A DNA stretch of 64,000 nucleotides, from contig OX419762.1 of assembly GCA_948567375.1 (NCBI GenBank), positions 31,698,608 through 31,762,607 of the forward strand, given 5' to 3'. This document shows, in pieces, positions 25,216 to 34,599 of this stretch. Position 1 is the stretch's first letter. Each line of letters opens with the position of its first letter. This DNA is from Lunularia cruciata. Its lineage: Eukaryota > Streptophyta > Marchantiopsida > Lunulariales > Lunulariaceae. A program made the position numbers and the translations under genes. The notes under the pieces are model-generated. The model worked only from the letters and a program-made list of their open reading frames with translations, was not told where the DNA came from and searched no databases.

Positions 25216-25888
25216 TGTAAGACCCATTGATCCATGCATGCTCTATAGGGATATTAAGTTTGGCATTGCAAGTAGTGGAGAAATATTATGTATATGGAGT
25301 TTAGCTGAGCATGTACTTAGTCATTATTAGCTAGAGTTAGTCCTAGCTAAGTTGAAAGTGACCTTATTCTAGAGGAAGGGAAAAGAAAGAGCACCGCTAC
25401 TTTTTCTTTTGGTGTATTGACTTGGTATTATGCTTAGTTATTTGACTTTGAGGAAAGAGTTGAGAGCTTCTATGCTCCCAAGCCTTGTTGGTGTGGAATC
25501 TATAGTCCAAGAATAGCCTATGTGAAGGAATCCTTGACTTAGTTGGTAGGTGAGGATAAAAAAACCTACTCATGGGATTATTCCCATGTGCTTGGAATCT
25601 TTTTTTGACTTTAAGCCTAATAACTTGAGTTACTCCGGTAATTAGTAACTTTGGATTGGAACTTTATTTCAAGTACGTTAGCTAGGGATGAGGAAGTACT
25701 CATCATCCTTTCATTTGCAACTATCTCTCTCTCATTGAGTTCTATAATGAGAAATGTCTTGAGTCTTGGAGTTCTAGCCTTGGAGGAATGTGATGGAATT
25801 AGGGTTGTTCCTTGCCTTCTTAGTCCATGGTAATCTAACTTAATAGCCATCAGAGGTTCATCTTGAGTGAGAGATTGGCAAGCTCATA
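25216..25888 (+). repeat. 3' LTR of the plus gypsy copy
   Basis: Starts TGTAAGACCCATTGATCC just after the purine-rich GTGCAAGGGTAAA and ends in GCTCATA, where the 5' LTR ends in GCTCACA. Full-length match to 21573-22265. Confidence 0.75.
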
Positions 25889-26436
25889 GACAAGCTTTAC
25901 CAAGCAGAGTGTACTGAAAGATTACAAACCAACTATTTTTCCTCATACCAAATTGACATGTGACTTGGAGCATGTTGTACATAGTCCAATTGACAATAGT
26001 TGCATTAAGTGGCCAAATGTCAAACCAACTTTCAAGCACTTATAGATCACAAATGCAGTCCATAAAAACCTAATATTTGAAACAAGCCTTGTTTATGGAC
26101 CTCATTGAGGCATGTAAACTCATTTTTTTATATATATCAATCCAAGATTTGCTCATCTCAAAGAATACACCAACTTACTTAGATTTGGATTTGGTATTTG
26201 CAATGACCATAATAGCTCCATATTAGATTCCCCTAGTGTGACATTGGTTGATAAAACTTTAGCTTGGGAAGACATTCTACTTGTCTATAGCACTACTTCT
26301 ACTTTGCTTTGATGGTATCTTTTCAAATTACTTGCATTTGAGCTACCAAAAAATCATTCCTCTAACCTACTCTAATTTTGGTTCTAGTTGGCACACAAAA
26401 GACCACCTCCTAATAATTAGATCACACAACTTTTTC
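25889..26436. other. Spacer between the two convergent gypsy elements
   Basis: 548 bp of AT-rich sequence with no recognised feature. It forms the loop of the large inverted repeat made by the flanking plus and minus gypsy copies. Confidence 0.6.
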
Positions 26437-27101
26437 TGTGAGCCGGTCTATCTCTCACTCAAGATGAACCTCTGATGGCTATTATGGTAGCGCACCATGG
26501 ACTAAGAAGGCAAGGAGCTAACACTCCAAGACTCAAGACATTGCTCACTAGAGAACTCAATGAGAGAGAGATAGTTGCAAATGAAAGGATGATGAGTACC
26601 TCCTCACCCCTTGTTTATATACTTGTGAAATAGTTACGTACCAAAGTTACTAATTACCATAGGAACTCAAGTTACTAGACTAAAAGTCAAGTAAAGTCAA
26701 AAAGTAGAAAGGAATATCCATTCACATAGGCATATTCCCCTAAGCATGTGGTCTTATCTTGACCCAACCACTAAGTCAAGGATTCCTTCACATGGGCTAT
26801 CCTTGGACTAAAGAAGAATCCAAAACAAAAAGGCTTGTGGGCCCAAGAGTTCTCAACTCTTTCCTCAAAGCCAAACACCAAGGAATAATACCAAGTCAAC
26901 ACACTAAAATCCAAAATAGTGGTGCTCATCTTTTCTACTTCCTCTAAAGTAAGGTCCACTCTATCTTAGCTATGACTAACTTTAGCTAACCATGACTAAT
27001 ATAGAACCATCCTTTATCTCTATATAAATAATATCTCTCAAGTACTTGTAATACCAAGCTAAATATCACAATACCACACACATGCACAAATGGGTGTTAC
27101 A
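26437..27101 (-). repeat. 3' LTR of the minus gypsy copy
   Basis: A 665-bp LTR starting TGTAACACCCATTTGTGCAT and ending GGCTCACA on the minus strand. It matches 33519-33826 over the shared part and 21573-22265 throughout. GTCGGGGGTAAA on the minus strand (27102-27113) is the adjacent polypurine tract. Confidence 0.85.
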
Positions 27102-27238
27102 TTTACCCCCGACTAAGTTTTCACTTTGTCCTCAAAGTGAAGGTCTCTCTACCTTCTATGGTACATCTTCAACTTATCATGGTTAATCCTATCAAAGTGT
27201 CTTCCTCCCAACTCCTTGAGATCATAGGTGTAATTGCT

Positions 27239-28480
27239 CTACACCTTCTCCACTATGAAAGGTCCAAAGTACTTAGGCAAAAACTTCTTTTGCACTCTCT
27301 TGAATTGAATGGAATCAAGCAACATTACCCAATCACCTTCTTTGAAAGTCTCCACCTTCTTCTTTCCTTGCCTCTTGTCATAGCTCTCCTTTTGTTTCCT
27401 TTGGGCTTGCTCCACTTGAACCATAGCAACTGCTCTTGCCTCTTCCAACTCCATGAGTTGATCCTTCCTTGAATTCTCTGCATCACCTCCTTGTGCTTTC
27501 TTCAATCTCCTATAAATTCTTTGGAAGGTAGAAAGATCAAAGTAAATAGGTAAGGTAGACTCAATACCATACACCAATTGAAATGGAGAATATTCGGTGG
27601 AAGTCTTCATGGTTGTCCTATACTCCCACAAAATTGCATGAATCCTCTTGTCCCAATGATGTTTAGCCTCCTCCATTTCTGCATCTTTGGCCAACATCAT
27701 GCACAAGGTCTGATTGGTTCTCTCTGCCAAGCGATTGGAATTTGGCTTATAGAATGTAGTTACTCTATGTGTGATAGAGAAATGTCATAGCATGGTTGTA
27801 GTAATGCTTCTTGTAAACTCTCCTCCTCTATCAGAAACCAACTCCAAAGGGCATCCAAACCTAGTGATAATGCGTTCATAAAGAAATCTACCCACTTCAT
27901 CTTCATTCTTGTCCCTCAATGGTCTAGCCTCAACCCACTTGGTAAGGTAATCAGTAACTACCACAATGTACCGATTGTTCCTTGGGGTTCTATTGAGAGG
28001 ACCTACAAAATCAATTCCCCACTTCTCAAAAGGTCCTAGCAATGGAATTGATCTAAGTGGTGGAGTGGATGTAGACTTTCTAGCAAAAGCTTGACAAACA
28101 TGACAAGTTTTGCAATAATCAAGACACTCCTTGAAAATCCCTCTCCAATGGTAACCTGCATCTAGAATCTTGAACGTAGTCACCTTTCCTACAAAGTGTC
28201 CTCCACATACTAAACCTTCATGAAACTCCTTTATGAGTAAGATAGACTCTTCCTTACCCACTGCTCTTCGAAGTAGACCATCTGCTCCTTGGTGAAAAAG
28301 AATATACTCCACCATTGTGTAAGGTCTAGATCTTGCTGCAAGGGCCTTCCTCTCCCTAGCATGCATCCCTTCTGGATACTTACCTCCTGTCACAAAATCC
28401 ACAATCTCCTTGTACTCCATTGGAACCTCTTGAGTGATTGAGATTGTCATGAGTTCCTCATCCAATAAGGAATCATCCAC
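27239..28480 (-). pseudogene. Gypsy integrase
   Basis: One frame broken by a stop between 27731 and 27785 encodes the whole integrase. The zinc-binding region has H..H and CKTCHVCQ (about 28100-28250). The catalytic core has WGIDFVGPLNR (first Asp), LVSDRGGEF (second Asp) and the AERTNQTL box (Glu). The C-terminal domain ends with SYDKRQGKKK, FKEGDWVMLL and KKFLPKYFGPFIVEKV. All catalytic residues are visible. Nothing like a chromodomain or PHD finger follows before the polypurine tract at 27102. The product would insert the element cDNA into host DNA. Confidence 0.9.
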
Positions 28481-28507
28481 TGGCTCATCTCCATCATGAT
28501 CATAGGC

Positions 28508-29200
28508 TCAAGATAACAAATCAGCATTTGCATGTTTCTTTCCTGGCTTATCCTCAATGGTGCAGTCATACTCAGACAAGAGTATCATCCACCTTGCTAG
28601 TCTCCCTTCAACATTAGGCTTGTTGAAGATGTACTTCAAGGCCTTGTGATCCGTGACAATGGTGGCTTTCCCTCCAATCAAGTAGTGTCTAAACTTCTTG
28701 AGACCAATGATCACTGCCAACCCTTCTCTCTCTATGACAGAGTAGTTCTTCTCTATTGAAACCATTTGCCTACTAGCATAAGCTATTGGATGATCATGCC
28801 TATCTTGTTCTAATTGACTAAGAGTGCATCCTATAGCTACATTAGAAGCATTAGTGTAGAGGATGAAAGGCTTACTCCAATCAAGTTTAGCAAGAATTGG
28901 AGCTTCAACAAGGGATTGCTTGAGCTCCTCAAAAGCTTTGAGAGCCTCCTTGTCCTCCAAAATCACCATGTAATCTACACCTTTCTTCATGTAGATGGTC
29001 AATGCATAAGCCTTGTTGGAAAATGAGAAGATGAACCTCCTATAGTATCCAACCATCCCCAAGAATTGGCGTAACTTTGTCAAGCTTGAAGGGAATGGAA
29101 GCTCTAAGATTTTCCTCACCTTCTCAGGATCAACTGCTATTCCATCCTTGGAGATGATGTGCCCCAAAAGTAGACCTTCTTCATATCCAAAAATGCACTT
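28508..29200 (-). pseudogene. Gypsy RT connection and RNase H
   Basis: It is in the same frame as the integrase. After the RT thumb (ISKDGIAVDPEKVRK, QFLGMVGYYRRFIF) comes the RNase H domain with ILYTNASNVAIGCTLSQ (the usual first catalytic Asp position reads Asn), PIAYASRQM, NYSVIEREGLAVI, IVTDHKALKYIF and the closing HANADLLS. RNase H removes the RNA strand during cDNA synthesis. The Asp-to-Asn change in the first motif (TDASN to TNASN) probably abolishes activity. A stop at 29201-29203 separates this part from the RT palm. Confidence 0.88.
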
Positions 29201-29655
29201 CTATGGGTTGAGTGATGCATTTGCCTCATCCAAGCATTGCAAGACTTTGATAAGGTGCTCAAAGTGCTCCTTCTTGCTCCCATAGACACAAAAGTCATCA
29301 ATGAAGTCTCTCATAAATTTCCCAATGAAAGGTTCAAATTCCTTGTTCATGAACCATTGGAATGTGGCTAGAGCATTGCAAAGCCCAAAAGGCATGACCT
29401 TGAAAGCGTAAGTTCCCAAGGTGTGGTGAATGTGGTGAGTTGTTGATGCTCTGGTGCAATCTTGATTTGGTTATATCCACTATAACCATCTCCAAAACTG
29501 TACCTCTCATGATCCGCAACCTCCTCCAAGATCTCATCAATGAATGGCAATGGGTAGTAGTCCTTCTTGGTAACAACATTGAGCTTCTTGTAATCTACAC
29601 ATACCCAAAGCTTTCCATTCTTTCTCTTCACAATGACAATTGGAGACACCCATTC
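29201..29655 (-). pseudogene. Gypsy reverse transcriptase palm
   Basis: Two overlapping frames joined by a frameshift near 29420 give the RT palm: SPIVIVKRKNGKLWVCVDYKK, YPLPFIDEILEEV, YSFGDGYSGYNQIKIAPEHQ, YAFKVMPFGLCNALATFQ and the catalytic FIDDFCVYGS. Both aspartates are intact. A second frameshift at about 29655 separates it from the upstream protease-linker frame. The TAG at 29201-29203 follows LDEANASLNP, exactly where the plus copy also has TAG. Confidence 0.9.
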
Positions 29656-29663
29656 TGAATTCT

Positions 29664-31232
29664 CTACCTCAAAGATAAATCCAGCCTCCTTGAGCTTATC
29701 AATCTCCTCCTTGGTGGGCTAATGCGACGTTGCTTTTGGCGAATTGGTCTTGGATGTGACTCCACCTCTATCTTGAGCTCCTCCAAGGTGACTTCCTTCA
29801 AATCCCTGTAACTAAAAGCAAACACATGGATGAACTTGCAAAAAATCTCCTCAAATCTCACCTTCTCCTCCTTGGTAACATTTAGACCATATTTGAGGGT
29901 AGATAACCTTCTCTCTACCTCCTCAAGTGTCAATGGTGATTTATCTAGGTCCTTCAAAACCTCTGGCTTAGGTGCAAAATCCATAGCACACAAAGGATAC
30001 ACATCTGAATCAGATTCAGATTCATACTCCTCCATGGAAGTCTCCTCTTCCATGCTTGTGTCCACACCTGAAGCTCCTTCTTCAAAATCTGATTCCCAAT
30101 AATCAGAAGATGGTGTATTTGAATGTGAAGTGTTGGTGGTGTTAGTCATAGGAACTGTGACCATATGGTTTGATGGCCCAATCCTCAAGTACCCTTTGTG
30201 CCATCGATCAGTTGTGTGTGCTGCTCTCAACCATGGCCTCCCAAGAAGTAAGTCATAGCTTGAATCCTTCAAGACTTGGAAAGTCATGAGATTTTGAACT
30301 CCCATAACTGAAACTACCACTTTATCCATCACCCCTACTAGTCAAACTTGTTGCTTGTTTGCCATGCTCACCACAAATGTTGAAGGTCTTGAGGGTATCA
30401 TACCCAACTTCTTCATCAACCTTTCTGACACTACATTTACTACTGATCTTCCATCAACCAATGCATCCTTGATGTTGTGACCATTCACTCTCGCATCAAT
30501 CTTGGAGGCATATTCACAAGCCTCCCATGGTGTTGGCTTGGCATCCACCACCCCCATTGATACTGGAACTTTTACCTTCTTCTTCCTCTTGCTCCTTGTA
30601 GAACTCAAACCACCTCTAAGCTCCTTTCTCAAGGTAGGGTTCAAAGCAATCAATTGGCCCACTGTGATGTTAGCCTTGTGACTACCAACATCCTCCAACA
30701 CATTGTAGTTCCATTGTTGCTTTAAAATCAAGAAATCCTCCATCCCCAACATCTTCCTTGGAGTCTTTGTTGTTGATGGTGTTGAGGTGCGAGTGCTCCT
30801 AGTAGACATAGGAGTATCCTTGCTTTGAGTAAATCCTTGAGAAGAGTGAACATCTTCTGCAAAACGAGCTCTCTTCTTCTCTTGTGCCAAAAGCTCCAAA
30901 TTAAGACTCTTGGAGTTTGAGCACTCTCCCTTCTCATACTTGCTCTCTACCACATCTATGGATGCTATCTCCTTACCTTTGTTTGGATTAGGAGCCACTT
31001 GGGTTTCACTACCACCCTCTTTCCCTCTATTGGCTCTCTCATAACCCCTTCCTCCATGGTAAGTGGAATTTGGGCAATTCCTTTGGACATGGCCTCTTCC
31101 TCCACAACCAAAAAAATTTCTATCATTGAGATTGTTGGCTGGTTGAACTCCTCTATATGGATAGTTTCCATAACTCCTAGGCCCTCTCCCTACATTCTGA
31201 TCCACCTCTCTCTTCTCCCATAGTTGCACCAC
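29664..31232 (-). pseudogene. Gag end with zinc knuckle, and protease
   Basis: A single frame with one stop near 30340. From the N side it has a CCHC zinc knuckle (CGGRGHVQRNC preceded by FFG; the first Cys reads Phe or is displaced), a basic linker, and KKELRGGLSSTRSKRKKK. The protease follows, with NGHNIKDALVDGRSVVNVVS as its active site and YDLLLGRPWLRAA as its end. A long acidic linker (about 29900-30110) leads into RT. The protease processes Gag-Pol. The D-G-R-S at the active site departs from D-S/T-G-A, which may reflect the family or decay. The plus copy has D-G-R-P. Confidence 0.82.
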
Positions 31233-31316
31233 ATTGATCTTGAGATCCGCAAGTTGTTCTGTGATGGTTTGAAGTGGATCCTTTGGTGGAGGTGCAAGAA
31301 TTGGAGAAACTAATAC

Positions 31317-31951
31317 TTATGGTGCAACCCTTGTCACCAAAGTATCAGAAGTTCCACCATACTTGTAACCTTGAGGAGGATGCACAACCTCCTTCACCAA
31401 CAAATCACTCTCATCCCCTTCCAAACTCTCCTCCATACAAATTGCGATCTTGATAGCTTCAACCTTGGAAGAAGGTTTCTCATATCTCACCTTGCTTCTA
31501 ATTTTTGGTCTAACAAAATTCTTGGTGAGCATGGCCCCTATGCCAATCATTGTAGTCTCCACATCATCCCCCTCCCCTTCCTCAACACTATGCAAAATCT
31601 AGATTCTAACTTTTCTACTCTTTTCACATAGACTCTCACTTTCTCTCCATCTCCTTGCTTGAGAAATGTAACCTCACTCATCAATCTCTCATAACTCTCA
31701 TCAGGAAGAAAGTTCTCAATGAGTGCTGAAGTCAAAGTCTCCCAAGACTCTTCTTGCCCATCTCTCCTCTCTCTCTTTTGGTATTCTGACTCATACCATA
31801 TAAGTGCTGCATCCTCAAAAAAATCTGGTAGTAATGAGGCCCACTCATTCTTCCTCCTCTGATTTTTTCCTATGCAAGCTCTCTTGAAGTCTCTCACAAA
31901 GGCCTCCACATCTTCTCCATCCTTGCCAAAGAAAACCAAAAGTTTCCCCAT
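31317..31951 (-). pseudogene. Gypsy gag capsid region
   Basis: Two frames joined near 31590 encode a typical retrotransposon gag. It has F-x-G-K-D-G-E-D-V-E-A-F-V, then WASLLPDFFEDAALIWYES, then a WETLTSALIENFLPDESYER block and KQGDGEKVRVYVKRVEKLES. This matches the helical capsid pattern in which W-Y pairs precede L-x-x-x-F-x-P. Gag forms the virus-like particle. The start at 31951 (MGKLLVFFGKDG) is the first Met of the frame, about 235 bp after the end of the preceding zinc ORF. Confidence 0.8.
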
Positions 31952-32185
31952 CTTAACCTCTCACTATCTTTCTTTTCTTTCAATTTCTTTTTCTCTTTTC
32001 TTTTCTCTCACTCTATAACTAATAGAGTATATACATGACTAACACCATTTGAGAATAATCCACCCTAGGGAACACAAAAGGTTCAGGTTGCTCCAAGATT
32101 TCTATAGCAACATCAAATCCTAGAGTGCATATTAATCAAACCCTCATGGATAGTTTATCCATAAGTTGAAAGATTATCTCCATCA

Positions 32186-32659
32186 CTAATCTTGAGAACT
32201 AGCTGATGAAGGTGGTAGTATTTCTGTAGTTGTATTAAGAATCTCTCCAAGATCATTCACCAAAGTCTCCAAAAGGGATTTTACTCCACTACACTCATGT
32301 CCTTTTGGAAGTCCTTCAACTCCACAAACCTCACACAACTCCTTGGTCTTAGATCTTCTCCCTCCCAATCTTGGTGAAGAAGGTCCAACATGCAAACCCA
32401 AGTCAAGTAACCCTCTCCTTTCACTCAATCTCTTGTTCTCAAAGGTCAATGGACATGAACTTGCCTTATGTCCCTTCTCTCCATACAGAAAGCATTTAGA
32501 CTCACTCTTTCCTCCAAGTGGTGTAAATTTTTGGATCCTCTCAACACTTTCTTCAAATTCTATTGTAAACTCTCTTTTCCTCAAATACACCTCTACAATC
32601 ACCTCAAACCCTTGGGGAACCTTGCATAATCTCAATTTCCACTCTTGATGACCCTCCAT
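32186..32659 (-). CDS. Zinc-motif ORF upstream of gag
   Basis: An uninterrupted 157-codon frame starts with MEGHQEW and stops before gag. It has an N-terminal charged segment (KREFTIEFEESVERIQ), then a CCHC-like knuckle whose second Cys is Tyr (CFLYGEKGHKASSC), and further on a second cysteine cluster (CEVCGVEGLPKGHEC). The remainder is Ser/Thr-rich. Most Ty3/gypsy elements carry their knuckle at the end of gag, and this element has one there too (29664-31232), so this is an additional ORF between leader and gag. The plus copy keeps its first part at 23070-23365. Its function is unknown; nucleic-acid binding is an inference from the cysteine motifs. Confidence 0.6.
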   Translation of the reverse strand: MEGHQEWKLRLCKVPQGFEVIVEVYLRKREFTIEFEESVERIQKFTPLGGKSESKCFLYGEKGHKASSCPLTFENKRLSERRGLLDLGLHVGPSSPRLGGRRSKTKELCEVCGVEGLPKGHECSGVKSLLETLVNDLGEILNTTTEILPPSSASSQD

Positions 32660-33306
32660 GTTCCCAAAATGAATCTAAACACTCAAACATGTTTTTTGTT
32701 GATCTCAAACTCCTCATGCATGAGATCTCCACTCTGCAGAATTGACCCTTCCTCACAATGTCACTCGAATCTCCCAACCAGTACGTTACAGTCCTCTGAA
32801 ATTTTGCACACTTGATCACAACTCTAGGGTGTACCTCCCTGAAAAATTTCAGATCTTTTCATTGAGCCATTTGGCCTATACACCTTTCTATTCAGCACAC
32901 ATATTTCAGATTTGGTCTCAAAACCACGCCCCTCACTTCAAAAACTCATAACTCCTTGCGCAAGAATGATCTCTCTCTAATTTTTGTGGCAGCAGGTAGG
33001 ATACAATGCACTTAATTTTCTTGGTTATTTTCAGGAAAATTCACTAAAATTTAAAGAACTGGCAGATTCTGTACAATTTTCCAGAGAGCATGCAGTTGCG
33101 GGAGCACTTTACCCTATCAACTTTCAAACATTCTAGCCCAGTGTGCATAGTAGCTCTCACAATTATTTCAAGTGTGCTAATAGAAAGATAACCCAAGCTA
33201 TCATGTGAAGAAATTTCAAGTACAGATCTCAAACTTGAGATTTTGCCCAAAATCACCTTAATCCCCAAAATCTGCAATCCACCTCACACAATCTCTCCAA
33301 TTCCTC

Positions 33307-33540
33307 TCATGTGTACAAGATGTACAAACTCACCTCAAAGACATCATAATGAACTATAGGGTATACAAATGGATCTTGGTTCTCTAATATAAGTTCAACC
33401 CTCTCCTCTCCTAATGTTCTCTCCAAGTGAGCTCTCATAGCCTCCTTCTGCCTAATGTAGAATTGAACGCGGAACATTATCTTGCCTTCTAGAGAGGTCC
33501 TGGCAATGGAACCAAAAATATGAACCGGCCTGTCTCTCAC
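33307..33540 (-). CDS. Small leader ORF of the gypsy element
   Basis: A 77-codon frame begins inside the LTR end and spans the primer site, with a mostly helical Glu/Arg-rich middle (QKEAMRAHLERTLGEERVEL). The plus copy has the same stretch with a stop. It may only be a chance open frame in the leader. No known domain is seen. Confidence 0.3.
   Translation of the reverse strand: MRDRPVHIFGSIARTSLEGKIMFRVQFYIRQKEAMRAHLERTLGEERVELILENQDPFVYPIVHYDVFEVSLYILYT
33496..33514 (-). other. Primer-binding site, tRNA-Asp-like
   Basis: On the minus strand TGGTTCCATTGCCAGGACC lies 4 bp inside the LTR. It agrees with the canonical tRNA-Asp primer complement if two or three CpG positions have decayed. The tRNA identity is inferred by comparison with known plant gypsy primer sites. 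Confidence 0.55.
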
Positions 33541-33826
33541 TCAGGATGAACCTTTGATGGCTATTATGGTACCGCACCATGGACTAAGAAGGCAAGGAAC
33601 CCCAACTCCATCATACTTCTCCAAGGCTAACACTCCAAGACTCAAGACATTGCTCACTAGAGAACTCAATGAGAGAGAGATAGTTGCAAATGAAAGGATG
33701 ATGAGTACCTCCTCACCCCTTGTTTATATACTTGTGAAATATTTACGTACCAAAGTTACTAATTACCATAATAACTCAAGTTACTAGACTAAAAGTCAAG
33801 TAAAGTCAAAAAGTAGAAAGGAATTG
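33519..33826 (-). repeat. 5' LTR of the minus gypsy copy, truncated
   Basis: The 308 bp next to the primer site match the inner half of 26437-27101. The match stops abruptly after AGTAGAAAGGAAT, and the following base starts the giant solo LTR. About 355 bp of the outer LTR half are gone and do not reappear on the far side at 37552. Confidence 0.85.
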
Positions 33827-34599
33827 CGGTAATCGGGTAAGTAAAGTTCATTCTTGTAGAGATGCGATTCGGAATTGGTCAAATACAAAGTCAAATAGTA
33901 ACATGTAGTTCTTCTTGGTTTCTTCTTTAATCTTTCAGGTAGAAAATTCACCCAGAAGAGAGTAACAAGCTTATGATCTTGACAGCTTGTCACAAATACA
34001 TATACACATAATCACAACATAGCAAAATTCTGTCCAAACAAATCTTGATTTTGATGATTCAGATTCTCCCGAAGATGGCACTTCACTACAAAGAACAACT
34101 TTGCCTCATAATTGTGTTCCACCCCTCTACTGAAGGCACAACTTCCGCAATCAAAATTGCCTCACATCAACTTTGTGCTGGACTCACAAATGCAGAATAC
34201 TACCAACACTACAATTCCTCTCAGATTTGTCAAGGCATTGCTCCAATGCACTTCACTTAGGATCAAACACACAAAATGAAGATCAAGGCTGCAAAATCCA
34301 ACATCCACAAAGACACTGACTTGTACTTCAAAATTCTCCATACACTCACAAACAAAAACATAGAATTGACAATCGGAATTAAGCTCAAGCAACGAGCATT
34401 GAAAACCAATACTTTGCTTTATCTATCTTTAGAAATTTGAATACTGAGCAACACAATACTGCAAATGCTCCCTTTACATACTAAAGCAAATGGCATTTCT
34501 TCCTATTGATGCACCGCTTCCTAACATCTCTTCCTACCTGCAGATCCAAATTGCCAATCCATCTCTTCATATCTGCCTCTTCCTATCTCAAAACTGTTA

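Larger units (their letters stand above)
21573..25888 (+). mobile_element. Internally deleted Ty3/gypsy element (plus copy)
   Basis: Two LTRs of about 690 and 673 bp (21573-22265 and 25216-25888) flank 2.95 kb of internal sequence. The minus-strand relative at 26437-33826 has about 6.4 kb internally. The order LTR, primer site, leader, pre-gag piece, protease, RT, LTR is kept. The gag capsid and zinc knuckle are deleted, as is everything between the RT thumb and the 3' LTR. All frames contain stops. No convincing target-site duplication is visible at the two outer ends. Confidence 0.8.
26437..33826 (-). mobile_element. Near-complete Ty3/gypsy element (minus copy)
   Basis: The element reads right to left: truncated 5' LTR (33519-33826), primer site (33496-33514), leader frame, pre-gag zinc ORF, gag, protease, RT, RNase H, integrase, polypurine tract (27102-27113) and 3' LTR (26437-27101). 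Pol ends after integrase with no chromodomain, and the primer site looks like tRNA-Asp. Both suggest a non-chromovirus lineage of plant Ty3/gypsy, although I cannot name the clade. Only a handful of stops and frameshifts interrupt the coding, so it is the best-preserved polyprotein in the window. The outer half of the 5' LTR is missing at the junction with the giant solo LTR. Confidence 0.9.

Noticed and set aside
21568-25893. Target-site duplication of the plus gypsy copy
   Set aside because: TGACC on the left and GACAA on the right do not agree under the LTR boundaries used.
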